NCBI GenBank assembly: GCA_964400735.1
Contig: CAYNVQ010000015.1
Location: 4,053-68,052, forward strand
Direction of reading: 5' to 3'
Origin: CAYNVQ01 sp964400735
GTDB lineage: Bacteria > Acidobacteriota > Aminicenantia > Aminicenantales > Aminicenantaceae
Length of the DNA stretch: 64,000 nucleotides
The position numbers and the translations under genes were made by a program. Positions 26,452 through 34,980 of this stretch are shown piece after piece. Each line of letters starts with the position of its first letter. Position 1 is the first letter of the stretch. Under the pieces are notes generated by a model that saw nothing but the letters and a program-made list of their open reading frames with translations, was not told the DNA's origin and did no database searches.

Positions 26452-27579
26452 ATGAAAAAAGTTTTCAAGGTCACGGCAGAAGATTCCGGTTCCTCAGCCA
26501 GAACCGGAATCATTCATACAGAGCATGGCTTGATCCAAACCCCTGCTTTTGCCCCGGTTGCCAGCCAGGGCACAGTCAAGGCCCTCCCCCACAGCATGGT
26601 CCAAAACCTCGGTGCACAGCTCATCCTGGTCAATGCTTATCATCTCTACCTCCGTCCTGGCTTGGAGATTATCAAGGACCTGGGGGGAGTTCATTCCTTT
26701 ACCTCCTGGCCGGGCCCTATCCTCTCCGATAGCGGCGGGTTCCAGATCTATAGCCTCACACCTTTGGCCAAGGTGAAGAAAGAAGGCGTGGAATTTTCCT
26801 CTCATCTGGACGGGACAAAAATCTTTCTAACTCCGGAAGATATCATCGATATCCAGAAGACTCTGGGAACGGATATCATGATGCTTCTGGACTTTTTCCG
26901 GCCTTATCCTTCCTCCAAAAAAGAAATCCGTGAAGCCGTCAAGATCACCACACAGTGGGCCCGACGTTCCAAAGCCCATTTCGTGAAAAGTCCCTCTGGG
27001 CAGCTTTTATGGGGTATCTGCCAGGGAGGCATCCACTGGGACCTTCGTCGCCAAAGTATAGAAGAGCTGATAGAAATCGGATTCGACGGGTATGCCCTGG
27101 GCGGATTGGGGATCGGAGAACCTAAAACCCAATTCTTGGAAGCGGCCGAGCGGTCCGGAGACCTTCTTCCTCCGGACAAGCCGCGTTATTTGATGGGCAT
27201 AGGGTATATCAAAGATATCCTTCAAGCTGTCGAATGCGGGATCGACCTTTTCGATTGCGTACTTCCCACCCGAAACGCCCGCACCGGCACGCTTTTCACG
27301 AGTCAGGGAAAAATCGTGATAAAAAACAAAAAATACGAAAAGGACCAGAGGCCTTTGGATGAGGGATGCTCCTGCTACACCTGCCGGAATTTTTCCCGGG
27401 CTTACCTGCGCCATCTCTACGAAAGACAGGAAATCAGCTCCTCCATCCTCAACACCCTGCACAACCTTCATTTTTATCTTGACATCTTCTCCAAAATTAG
27501 GCAATCTATTCAATCAAATTCCTTTCAAAAGTTGAAATGTAGTATAATGAATAAAAATAAAGAGGAAGAAGAAGTATGA
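26452..27579 (+). CDS. tgt: tRNA-guanine transglycosylase
   Basis: A 375-residue enzyme that swaps G34 for preQ1 in GUN-anticodon tRNAs, a step in queuosine synthesis. The general-base Asp93 lies in DSGGFQIY, the nucleophile Asp268 in DCVLPTR, and the zinc site is CSCYTC (Cys306, 308, 311) with His336. An upstream ATG at 26443 lies inside the TATAAT box, and an open frame reaching 26392 would read through an inverted-repeat element, so 26452 is chosen. It overlaps yajC by 4 bases (ATGA), giving the widespread order tgt-yajC-secD-secF. Confidence 0.97.
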   Translation: MKKVFKVTAEDSGSSARTGIIHTEHGLIQTPAFAPVASQGTVKALPHSMVQNLGAQLILVNAYHLYLRPGLEIIKDLGGVHSFTSWPGPILSDSGGFQIYSLTPLAKVKKEGVEFSSHLDGTKIFLTPEDIIDIQKTLGTDIMMLLDFFRPYPSSKKEIREAVKITTQWARRSKAHFVKSPSGQLLWGICQGGIHWDLRRQSIEELIEIGFDGYALGGLGIGEPKTQFLEAAERSGDLLPPDKPRYLMGIGYIKDILQAVECGIDLFDCVLPTRNARTGTLFTSQGKIVIKNKKYEKDQRPLDEGCSCYTCRNFSRAYLRHLYERQEISSSILNTLHNLHFYLDIFSKIRQSIQSNSFQKLKCSIMNKNKEEEEV

Positions 27580-27911
27580 TTATATCCAGTTTGCTTATGA
27601 CCATGAACCAGGCTGAGGCCCCGGTGCGAGGACAGGGAAGTCTCCTTACCGCTCTGCTTCCGTTTATCCTCGTTTTTGTGATTTTTTACCTTTTGATCAT
27701 CATGCCCCAGAGGAAAAGGCAGAAAAAGCACCAAGAAATGGTAGGCCAGCTCAAGCCCGGAGACAAAATCGTGACCACCGGCGGAATTTATGGAACCGTA
27801 ATGGGTGTCCAGCAAGATAAAATCGAGCTCAAAATAGCCTCCAATGTCAAAATAGACATCACGAGAAATGCGGTCGCCGCCTTTATATCGGATAAAAAAG
27901 GAGAGGGATAA
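27576..27911 (+). CDS. yajC: Preprotein translocase subunit YajC
   Basis: A 111-residue single-span protein: one helix (about residues 26-45, FILVFVIFYLLIIMPQ), then the conserved cytoplasmic part RKRQKKHQEMVGQLKPGDKIVTTGG (seen in two pieces, QKKHQEM and KPGDKIVTTGG). YajC joins SecD and SecF beside the SecYEG channel. The ATG overlaps the tgt stop. A TATAAT at 27543-27548 inside the end of tgt could give extra transcription but lacks a clear -35. AGAGGAAGAAG upstream can act as the ribosome site. Confidence 0.95.
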   Translation: MIISSLLMTMNQAEAPVRGQGSLLTALLPFILVFVIFYLLIIMPQRKRQKKHQEMVGQLKPGDKIVTTGGIYGTVMGVQQDKIELKIASNVKIDITRNAVAAFISDKKGEG

Positions 27912-27954
27912 CACGCCTCTTTTTCTATTTTAATATGTCGAAGATCTATTAACT

Positions 27955-29532
27955 ATGCCCATAAAAACCAAGATGAAAAAAAACCTCCAGTGGAAAATCA
28001 TTCTCGTTCTGGCCGTAATCGCCCTTTCGATCTTTCTCGCCTACCCCCCATCTCAAAAAATCCAGCTTGGGCTGGACCTGCAGGGAGGAATGCACCTGGT
28101 TCTGCAGGTGGTCACCGACGATGCGATCAATACCGAAACCGACCAGGAAATCCTCCGGCTTCAGGAACAGATGAAACGGAAAGATATCAGCTACACTGCC
28201 ATTGCCAAAAGCGAAGATAGATTGGGCCGCTTCGTTCTTCAAGGATTCGATGTTACCAAAGAACAGGAGGTCAGAGACCTCATGGACGAGTATTTCAAGG
28301 AATGGGATATCTCCTATACCGGAGGCATTGTCACCTTGACCATGAAGAACAGTGCCGAGACCTATTTCAGGGATCAAGCAGTCCGCCAATCTGTCGAAAC
28401 CATCCGGAATCGAGTGGATGAACTGGGTCTTTCGGAAATCCCCATTCAGCGACAGGGTGGCCCCACCGGGGAGAGGATCATCGTCGAGCTTCCGGGGGTT
28501 GAAGATCCCGATCGTGTGAAAAACATCCTTAAAACGACGGCTCAGCTCGAATGGCGCTTGGTGCATGCCGGGCCTGCTGCCAGCCAGGAAGCCCTGCTCA
28601 CCGAGTACGGGGGGAAGGTTCCTGACGACATGGAAATCCTTCCCGGGGACCCTAGAAGAAACCTAGGAGGCAATTACTATCTGGTCAACCGGGTGGCGGT
28701 TGTCTCTGGAAAAGACCTGAGGGATGCCCGCCGCTCCTACGACGAATGGAATAACCCGGCCGTCTCTTTCAGGCTTTCTCCAGAGGCAGGCAGAAGGTTC
28801 TACAAGTTCACCTCGGACAACCTGGGCAAACCCCTCTGCGTTATCCTGGACAAAAAAATCATCAATGTGGCCACTATCGAGGATAGAATCTCAGATACAG
28901 GCATAATCCGTGGGTTCAGCGACGCCAATGTCGTCGACGACCTCACCATCGCTCTCAGAGCCGGCGCTCTTCCGGCAACGATCAAATACCTAGAGGAGCG
29001 CACCATAGGCCCCTCACTGGGTGCCGACTCCATTCGAAAAGGCGTGACCTCCATCATCATCGCTCTAATTCTGATTCTTATCTTCATGGTCATCTACTAC
29101 AGATTGGCCGGAGTCAATGCCGTTTCTGCCCTCATCCTCAACATTTTGATTCTGGCGGGCGCACTGGCCTACTTTAAAGCCAATCTCACTCTTCCCGGAA
29201 TCGCCGGAATCATCCTGACCATCGGAATGGCTGTGGACGCCAATGTCCTGGTCTTCGAGAGAATCAGGGAAGAGCTCGCCCAAGGAAAAAGCGTTCTCAG
29301 CGCCATCGCTTCGGGTTTTTCACGCGCATTCAAGACCATCCTTGATGCTAACGTCACGACCATCATTGCCGCCGTTTTTCTCTTTCAATTCGGAACCGGC
29401 CCGGTGCGGGGATTTGCCGTGACCTTGATCATCGGCATCTCAGCGAGCATGTTTACTGCAGTCTTCGTTTCCAGGCTTATTTTCGATATCTCTCTCTCCA
29501 AGAAAAAGCAACGAGATAAATTGAGTATTTAG
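27955..29532 (+). CDS. secD: Protein translocase subunit SecD
   Basis: A 525-residue RND-type membrane protein that, with SecF, uses the proton gradient to complete export. It has one N-terminal helix (about 13-28), the QLGLDLQGGMHLVL motif, a periplasmic P1 domain (about 40-340, ending LAIALRAGALPA-like as TIALRAGALPATI) and five C-terminal helices. The last part carries IAGIILTIGMAVDANVLVFERIREEL. Length is mid-range for the family. A second ATG at 27973 is possible; neither has a strong Shine-Dalgarno site. It lies 43 bases after yajC and 2 bases before secF. Confidence 0.97.
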   Translation: MPIKTKMKKNLQWKIILVLAVIALSIFLAYPPSQKIQLGLDLQGGMHLVLQVVTDDAINTETDQEILRLQEQMKRKDISYTAIAKSEDRLGRFVLQGFDVTKEQEVRDLMDEYFKEWDISYTGGIVTLTMKNSAETYFRDQAVRQSVETIRNRVDELGLSEIPIQRQGGPTGERIIVELPGVEDPDRVKNILKTTAQLEWRLVHAGPAASQEALLTEYGGKVPDDMEILPGDPRRNLGGNYYLVNRVAVVSGKDLRDARRSYDEWNNPAVSFRLSPEAGRRFYKFTSDNLGKPLCVILDKKIINVATIEDRISDTGIIRGFSDANVVDDLTIALRAGALPATIKYLEERTIGPSLGADSIRKGVTSIIIALILILIFMVIYYRLAGVNAVSALILNILILAGALAYFKANLTLPGIAGIILTIGMAVDANVLVFERIREELAQGKSVLSAIASGFSRAFKTILDANVTTIIAAVFLFQFGTGPVRGFAVTLIIGISASMFTAVFVSRLIFDISLSKKKQRDKLSI

Positions 29533-29534
29533 AA

Positions 29535-30692
29535 ATGCAGGTATTCAAGAACGCGAACTTCAACTTCATGCGGTATAAATATATTGCGTTAATCATATCC
29601 GGAATCATCCTCGTTGTCAGTATCGTCAATATCTTTGTCCACAAGGGCCTGAACTACGGTGTGGATTTCGCCGGGGGAACACTCATCCAGCTCCGGTTCA
29701 AAAAGGTGTATCCGATCGGGGACCTCCGGCAGGCTTTATCCAATGCCGGTTTTTCTCCCAAGATTCAGGAAGTCGAAAGTGGACAAAGGGAATTCATCAT
29801 CAGGACCATGCTGCCGGAAGGGGAGACAGAGGAGGAACTGGAGGCCCATGAGATCATGGGAAGCAGGGTAATAGACACCCTGAAAACCCAGGAGGACATA
29901 TCGAATCAGGAAAAAGGATTGAAAGACCTGAACAATATTGATACAGAACAGCTTCAGGCCCTTCTTGAACAGGCATTTCCTGAAGAGGCCGGACAAGCAG
30001 CCTCCCAGATCATGGATTTTCTCCAATCAACCGAGCAGAAAGGCATTATCGAAAATTTCGCACAGCTTCGAGAAGCCGGAGTCGACTCCAAGATCGTCGA
30101 TTACTTGGAAGAAAACAGCTACCTGGGAAGTTTGGCCGTCAAAAGGAGAGAGACGGTCGGTCCGCAGGTGGGGGCGGAACTCAGGCAAAGAACGGCCCAA
30201 GCTACTGTCTGGGCCTTACTGGGAATGCTCATCTACATCGGCATCCGATTCAAATTCGCCTATGGGGTATCGGCTATCCTGACATTGGCCCATGATGTCT
30301 TGATCACAATGGGGATTTTTTCCCTCACCAACCGTGAGATAAATCTGCCGGTCATCGCGGCTATTCTGACCATCGTCGGCTATTCCCTCAATGATACAAT
30401 CGTTATCTTCGACAGAGTAAGGGATAATTTGAAAATCCTCCGAAAATTGAAGTTCGAGCCTCTCTTGAACTCGAGCATCAACCAAACTCTGAGCCGGACC
30501 ATCATCACATCCGGCACGACATTGCTGACGGTCGTGGCGTTGTTTATCTTCGGAGGAGAAGTCATTAACGACTTCGCTTTCACCATGATTATCGGCGTTG
30601 TGATCGGCACTTATTCCTCGATTTATATGTCCTGTTCCCTTTTGAATTTTTGGAAAAAAATTTTCAAACCGAAGAAAGGGATGGGAAAGTAA
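29535..30692 (+). CDS. secF: Protein translocase subunit SecF with enlarged periplasmic domain
   Basis: A 385-residue partner of SecD with six membrane helices. GVDFAGGTLIQLRF follows helix 1, and IVGYSLNDTIVIFDRVRDNL marks the conserved helix pair. Most SecF proteins have 290-330 residues. Here about 75 extra, acidic and apparently helical residues lie between the first periplasmic strands and VKRRETVGPQVG (roughly residues 105-180; for example LLEQAFPEEAGQAASQI). The insertion could bind a partner or exported chain; I know of no named domain matching it. It ends the tgt-yajC-secD-secF operon. Confidence 0.96.
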   Translation: MQVFKNANFNFMRYKYIALIISGIILVVSIVNIFVHKGLNYGVDFAGGTLIQLRFKKVYPIGDLRQALSNAGFSPKIQEVESGQREFIIRTMLPEGETEEELEAHEIMGSRVIDTLKTQEDISNQEKGLKDLNNIDTEQLQALLEQAFPEEAGQAASQIMDFLQSTEQKGIIENFAQLREAGVDSKIVDYLEENSYLGSLAVKRRETVGPQVGAELRQRTAQATVWALLGMLIYIGIRFKFAYGVSAILTLAHDVLITMGIFSLTNREINLPVIAAILTIVGYSLNDTIVIFDRVRDNLKILRKLKFEPLLNSSINQTLSRTIITSGTTLLTVVALFIFGGEVINDFAFTMIIGVVIGTYSSIYMSCSLLNFWKKIFKPKKGMGK

Positions 30693-30699
30693 ATAATGC

Positions 30700-30728
30700 T
30701 TGTCAAAAGGTGTTTTTTGCTTTATACT
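30700..30728 (+). promoter_or_regulatory. Promoter of the tonB-exbB-exbD operon
   Basis: TTGTCA (30700-30705), a 17-base spacer and TATACT (30723-30728), one mismatch in each hexamer. The start site would be near 30735, giving a leader of about 36 bases with GAGGT before the ATG at 30771. Confidence 0.7.
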
Positions 30729-30770
30729 TTGGTTTATCCTTTCGCTATTCCTTGATTAAGAGGTAAGAAA

Positions 30771-31547
30771 ATGGCTGAACAACCTAAGCCAAGAAAGAAG
30801 GAAGAAATTCCTAGTATTTTCAAGGATTCTTTTTTCATCGCCGAAAAAGGACGCATTCGAAAAGCTCTTGCCTTTCCCATCGCTTTACTGCTCCATGTGA
30901 CGGCCGTTGCAGCCATGCTCGTCCTCCCTCTTCTGAACACGGGAAACCTGCCTGAGGTCGAAGTGTACAGCGCATTCCTGGCTCCTCCCCCACCACCTCC
31001 GCCACCTCCGCCACCCCCAGCCAAAAAACGCAGCAGTTCAAAAGCCCGTACTCGTATCAAACCCGTCAAGGCCCAAACCAACATCCAACCCGGACAGCTC
31101 GTCGCTCCCGTCGAAATCCCCGATGAAATCATCGAAGAAGAACTCACCGATATCGGCATCGAAGGCGGCGTCGAAGGCGGCGTCGAAGGTGGAGTCGTCG
31201 GCGGTGTGCTCGGCGGTGTGGTCGGCGGCGTGTTGGGCGGTGTAGTCGGCGAGGTCGAAGCTCCTGTTCGGGCTGTCGGTTCGATCCAACCCCCCAAGCT
31301 GGTCAAGAAGGTGGAGCCGATCTATCCGGAAATCGCCCGGCAGGCAAGGGTGGAAGGAATCGTCATCATCGAGGCAACCACCGACATCTATGGCCGCGTG
31401 GCCAACATGAAGGTGCTGCGTTCGATCCCTTTGCTGGACCAGGCAGCCAAGGATGCCGTGCGCCAGTGGGTTTATGAGCCCATGGTCATCAACGGACGCC
31501 CCAGAGGGGTCATCTTCACCGTCACGGTCACCTTTAAGCTGAAATAA
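30771..31547 (+). CDS. tonB: TonB family energy-transducing protein
   Basis: A 258-residue periplasm-spanning protein. One N-terminal membrane helix (about 38-60), then a run of 12 prolines (about 70-82) followed by KKRSS. Next is a low-complexity stretch of GGV units (about 126-160: GGVEGGV, GGVVGGV, GGVLGGV), then a complete TonB C-terminal domain (about 175-258: PKLVKKVEPIYPEIAR, VEGIVIIEATTD, AVRQWVYEP). TonB carries proton-motive energy from ExbB/ExbD to outer-membrane receptors; the TonB-box contacts lie in the C-terminal domain. The glycine-valine linker replaces the more usual Pro/Lys or Pro/Glu rod. First gene of the tonB-exbB-exbD operon; no TonB-dependent receptor is in the window. 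Confidence 0.93.
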   Translation: MAEQPKPRKKEEIPSIFKDSFFIAEKGRIRKALAFPIALLLHVTAVAAMLVLPLLNTGNLPEVEVYSAFLAPPPPPPPPPPPPAKKRSSSKARTRIKPVKAQTNIQPGQLVAPVEIPDEIIEEELTDIGIEGGVEGGVEGGVVGGVLGGVVGGVLGGVVGEVEAPVRAVGSIQPPKLVKKVEPIYPEIARQARVEGIVIIEATTDIYGRVANMKVLRSIPLLDQAAKDAVRQWVYEPMVINGRPRGVIFTVTVTFKLK

Positions 31548-31621
31548 ACAAAAATATTTTTATAAATAAAATCAAGAAAAGCTAATAAATGGCTTTCGAT
31601 ATTTAAAAGGAGGTTCTTAAA

Positions 31622-32305
31622 ATGATGCAAATGGGTCTTCTGGATTTGTGGGCGGAAATGGGTACAGTTGCGAGAGCAGTCGCCATCATCCTGATGTTCC
31701 TTTCCGTCGTCTCCATTTATCTCTTCATTGAAAGACAGATCGTCTTCTTCAGAGCTAGAAGCAAATCCAAAGCAGTGGCTCCCAAGCTTGCTGACCTTTT
31801 GAAAAGAGGACAGGTTCAAGATGCCCTGACTCTTTCTGCGAAAAAAGAAAACAAGGGAAGCCATTTAGCTCGCGTGACGGCTGCAGGGATCAAGGAATTC
31901 CTTGAAGGAAAAGAGTCGAATCTCAGTCTGGAAGAACAGATTGAGACGGCTCAAAGAGGTTGCACAAGGGCTTCGAATATCTTCACCCAAGAGCTGAAGA
32001 GGGGAACGAATGTTCTTGCCACTATCGCGACTTCTTCGCCGTTCATTGGTTTGTTCGGGACGATTTTCGGTATCATCAATGCCTTCCGCGGTATGGCTGT
32101 AACGGGCTCTGGAGGTATCGGTGCGGTATCCCAGGGAATCGCTGAAGCGTTGATCACCACGGCTTTCGGTATCGGTGTGGCCATTATCGCTCTTTGGTGC
32201 TACAACTTTCTCACAGCTAGAATCGACGTCTACAATTCCGAAATGGCAAATACAAGCTCCGAGATCGTCGACTTCTTTATCAGAAAGTCCGAAGAGAAAG
32301 CCTAA
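31622..32305 (+). CDS. exbB: ExbB/TolQ/MotA-type proton channel protein
   Basis: A 227-residue inner-membrane protein with three helices (about 12-32, 130-150 and 165-190) and a large cytoplasmic loop between helices 1 and 2. The signature of the family, FIGLFGTIFGIINAFRGM followed by GIAEALITTAFGIGVAI, is complete. With ExbD it forms the proton-driven motor that powers TonB. A perfect AAGGAGG lies before the ATG, suggesting strong translation as expected for a pentameric subunit. Confidence 0.96.
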   Translation: MMQMGLLDLWAEMGTVARAVAIILMFLSVVSIYLFIERQIVFFRARSKSKAVAPKLADLLKRGQVQDALTLSAKKENKGSHLARVTAAGIKEFLEGKESNLSLEEQIETAQRGCTRASNIFTQELKRGTNVLATIATSSPFIGLFGTIFGIINAFRGMAVTGSGGIGAVSQGIAEALITTAFGIGVAIIALWCYNFLTARIDVYNSEMANTSSEIVDFFIRKSEEKA

Positions 32306-32344
32306 GGAATGCTCTTTAATACCAAAATCACGAGGTAAAATATC

Positions 32345-32770
32345 ATGGCTATGAAAGTCGACACCGGAAAGGGCTCCTCCCTCCAATCCGAACCCAACGT
32401 CGTGCCTTTGTGCGATGTTCTTCTCGTCCTCTTGATCATTTTCATGGTGATGACTCCCCTGATTCAAAGAGGTGTCGATGTCGAGCTCCCCACCGCGCTT
32501 AACACCGTCGATTTGCCCGATCAAGTGGATGCCGTCCTTTATATCAAAAGAGACGGATCCTTCTATGTGAACGAGCAACCCGCGACGATGGAGACGCTTC
32601 AGATGATGCTGGAAGAGGCGCTAGTCTCGGCGACAGAGAGAAAGCTCTACTTGAGGGCTGATCAAGAAGTGGAGTACGGAGCCATTCTAGACCTTATCCC
32701 AGCCATCAAAGAAGCAGGCATCGAGATCATGGGGATCATTGCAGAAAAGAAGACGGGAAAGATCGAATAA
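32345..32770 (+). CDS. exbD: ExbD/TolR family biopolymer transport protein
   Basis: A 141-residue protein with one N-terminal helix (about 20-42) carrying the functional Asp in VVPLCDVLLVLLIIFMV. A periplasmic domain follows (about 60-138, LYIKRDGSFYVNEQPA, LYLRADQEVEYGAILDLIPAIKEAGI). The Asp is the proton-carrying residue of ExbD/TolR. It lies 39 bases after exbB and is the last gene of the operon, with only 7 bases to the convergent radical SAM gene. Confidence 0.96.
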   Translation: MAMKVDTGKGSSLQSEPNVVPLCDVLLVLLIIFMVMTPLIQRGVDVELPTALNTVDLPDQVDAVLYIKRDGSFYVNEQPATMETLQMMLEEALVSATERKLYLRADQEVEYGAILDLIPAIKEAGIEIMGIIAEKKTGKIE

Positions 32771-32777
32771 AAGGAAA

Positions 32778-33893
32778 TTAGAAATCATTCACACCAAGGT
32801 GTAGGGTGAGAAGTTTTTCGACTTCCTTCCTGCTCCTTGGTGTTTTTTTTTGGACGATCTGCCAAATATCCCGGCTTTCCATACAGAAATATACAGGGAA
32901 TTCATTCCCTCCCGCCTTTCGTATACGATCGAACACTCGCTTAAAAAGCTTTGTACGGAGAGGCTTGGGATAGCGGAATTTTTTATCTTTTCCCAGTATG
33001 AACTCTTCACAGATTATTTGAGTCTGAGGAAATCTCTTACGGATAACGGCTTTGAGAGAAGGGGGGAATCTGAGGCTGCCCAGGCTTATCCAGGCTATCT
33101 TTTGGGCATCGATTCGCGTCAGCAGATTATCGATGACCTCTTCATATCCGTCCTCCCACCCAGGATAGAGGATAAGGGGATCGAAATGAAAGGCGACTCT
33201 GTAACCGGCTTGGGAGACTAGGCGAGCAGCCTCAATCCTTCGAAATACATCAGGGGCTCCTTTTTCCTCTTCGCGGGCCACTTCGTTGGAATTGAGGGAC
33301 CAGGCGATGACGATGTTATCAGGGGGTTTGAGTTCGAGGATGTTCCGGATGTTCACGGTTTTTGTCTTTAGCTCAAAAAGGGCATTCTGGCGTGCCGAAA
33401 AATAGGGAATAAAGTCTCGGGAACGGCCTGTGATGTGATCCAATGCTAACGAATCCCCCAATTCTCCTGTCCCTATACGTATGATGCGGCGGTGCGTCTT
33501 CTCCAGGAAGTTATCCAGATGCTGCCAAAGCCGATTGGTATCGGCATGTACGGTGAGTAAAGGGTTATCCAAATAAAGCTGCAGGATGCAATAGGTACAG
33601 TCGAGGGGACAATTGAGTTCGGCGTTGATGATGTAATAATTACATCCGATGTATCTTGGGGTACAGGGACAAGGCTTCACATACTCTCCCTTTTGTTGTG
33701 TGACCAGGAGGTATTTTTTGCCCCTTCCGATAGGATCCCGGGAAGTCATTATTTCCTCAATTACGGCTTGCGGATCAGCGATGAATTCAACGGATACATG
33801 GGCAGCCTTGTCCAGGATTCTTTGGGTGAGAGGAAATTTTTCACTCCCCTGGACAACATATATTTTTTCCGGGAAGAAAGGGGAATCATCCAT
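32778..33893 (-). CDS. Radical SAM protein, spore-photoproduct-lyase-like
   Basis: A 371-residue protein of the SPL subgroup of radical SAM enzymes. The 4Fe-4S site is CPLDCTYC (Cys-x3-Cys-x2-Cys, about residue 100-107), followed by ILQLYLDNP. This spacing and the preceding YIINAELN resemble spore photoproduct lyase, which reverses 5-thyminyl-5,6-dihydrothymine in UV-damaged DNA. Other likely SAM-site elements are GTGELGDSLALD and WSLNSNEVAREEE. There is no sign of sporulation here, and non-spore homologues have no proven substrate. An upstream Cys pair (CPCTPRYIGC) is unusual. The ATG overlaps the end of the ParB-like gene by 8 bases, with AAGGA 8-9 bases ahead, so the two are co-translated. 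Confidence 0.85.
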   Translation of the reverse strand: MDDSPFFPEKIYVVQGSEKFPLTQRILDKAAHVSVEFIADPQAVIEEIMTSRDPIGRGKKYLLVTQQKGEYVKPCPCTPRYIGCNYYIINAELNCPLDCTYCILQLYLDNPLLTVHADTNRLWQHLDNFLEKTHRRIIRIGTGELGDSLALDHITGRSRDFIPYFSARQNALFELKTKTVNIRNILELKPPDNIVIAWSLNSNEVAREEEKGAPDVFRRIEAARLVSQAGYRVAFHFDPLILYPGWEDGYEEVIDNLLTRIDAQKIAWISLGSLRFPPSLKAVIRKRFPQTQIICEEFILGKDKKFRYPKPLRTKLFKRVFDRIRKAGGNEFPVYFCMESRDIWQIVQKKTPRSRKEVEKLLTLHLGVNDF

Positions 33894-34845
33894 CGGGAAA
33901 ATCCTTGAACAGACGGAAAAGGGCTTCGTCGGAGATCATATCTTGGAGCTTAACGATCTTTTTTTGGAATGAGTCCTTGCTTTTCAGATCGAAGATGACC
34001 GAGAATTCCCCATCTTCGAAAAAAGAAGGGGCATCATAGGTCACATCCGATAAGAGTCGGTTCTTTTTTAAGAAGGCTCTGAAAGATTCCTCCCAGACTG
34101 AAAGTCGCGGGTACCTTTTCTTCTTCACCAGAGAGCGAACGAGTTCTGCTTTCTGAAAAGGTAAAAGATTGTCTTTTTTTAAGATTGATCGTATATCCGG
34201 ACCGGTCAGGATCTTCTTCGGGGTTTCCTGGGTTCTTCGGGAAAGATCGTGCAAATCCTCCATAATTTGTTTTTGTTTATTCATGCTCAAAGGTTTGAGG
34301 ATGGGCAAGAGCAGTTCCAGCTCATCGGGAGCGAATTCAATGAGGATTTCGGCCACAGAACACGGCATCTTTTTTTGAAAAATTATTTCTTTCCAGCCTG
34401 GAGTGAGCCGGGCTATTTTGAGATAAGCATCCAAGTAGGATAGCGTGGCAGGAATTTCGAGAAGAGGAAGAAAGGATTTGACAATTTTTCTTTCGTCCGG
34501 GATGAATCCATAGAGCAAACGCAGAATCTCAGCCTTCTCCAGCAGGTTGAATTTCCTTGTGGATAAATTCTCGTACAAGCTGATAAGGAATGCCCTGCCA
34601 TCGTCCTTCTCATCGAGGACAAATATGGGTACCTGGGAGAGGCAGAGTTCAAAGCAGGCGGTAATCCTCTTCCATCCTGATAGCAGGATATATTTTGGCG
34701 ATGCACGTTTCACGACCAGCAGAGGATAAACAAGCCCGATTTTCTCTATGGAAAGGAGTAGATTTTTCAGCTCGAAGTAGTAGGAAATTCTGAAACGATG
34801 ATCGTGGAGTTCTATCTCATTCAGAGACACCTTTTCCAGTTTCAT
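33886..34845 (-). CDS. ParB/Spo0J N-terminal-domain protein of unknown role
   Basis: A 319-residue protein. Residues about 1-105 fit the ParB/Sulfiredoxin nucleotide-binding fold: VSLNEIELHDHRFR, GLVYPLLVVKR, LLSGWKRITACFEL (in the place of the G-x-R-R box) and SLYENLSTRKFN followed by EKAEIL (in the place of E-N-x-Q-R). The middle (about 105-200) is helical, as the ParB DNA-binding part would be. The last 100 residues are basic then acidic and unrecognised. It is not the chromosomal ParB by context: no ParA, no parS site seen. It overlaps the SPL-like radical SAM gene, suggesting a shared DNA-directed task such as damage recognition. The start at 34845 is chosen because TAGAAT ends 7 bases ahead; 34851 is possible. 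Confidence 0.75.
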   Translation of the reverse strand: MKLEKVSLNEIELHDHRFRISYYFELKNLLLSIEKIGLVYPLLVVKRASPKYILLSGWKRITACFELCLSQVPIFVLDEKDDGRAFLISLYENLSTRKFNLLEKAEILRLLYGFIPDERKIVKSFLPLLEIPATLSYLDAYLKIARLTPGWKEIIFQKKMPCSVAEILIEFAPDELELLLPILKPLSMNKQKQIMEDLHDLSRRTQETPKKILTGPDIRSILKKDNLLPFQKAELVRSLVKKKRYPRLSVWEESFRAFLKKNRLLSDVTYDAPSFFEDGEFSVIFDLKSKDSFQKKIVKLQDMISDEALFRLFKDFPDG

Positions 34846-34852
34846 GCCCATT

Positions 34853-34882
34853 ATTCTAAATCATTCCCTTCGCCCAACTCAA
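34853..34882 (-). promoter_or_regulatory. Promoter of the ParB-like/radical SAM pair, probably leaderless
   Basis: On the minus strand TAGAAT (34858-34853) lies 7 bases before the ATG at 34845. A weak -35 TTGAGT (34882-34877) stands 18 bases upstream. No ribosome-binding site is seen. Confidence 0.45.
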
Positions 34883-34920
34883 CATTCATTCGGCAACCTC
34901 TTCTTGTCAGGTTGCTGTCA

Positions 34921-34978
34921 GGTGACAGGTTATTAAATTATTAAGCCTATCGGAACACTAATTAAGTAACCTGTCACC
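34921..34978. repeat. 58-bp near-palindromic intergenic element
   Basis: Arms of 20 bases (34921-34940 and 34959-34978) match inversely at 18 positions, the outer 12 (GGTGACAGGTTA / TAACCTGTCACC) perfectly, around an 18-base centre. It begins 3 bases after the stop of the hydroxyacid dehydrogenase gene (minus strand). It could form a hairpin and act as a transcript end, but there is no T-tract, so a REP-like repeat is an alternative. Confidence 0.8.
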
Positions 34979-34980
34979 AA

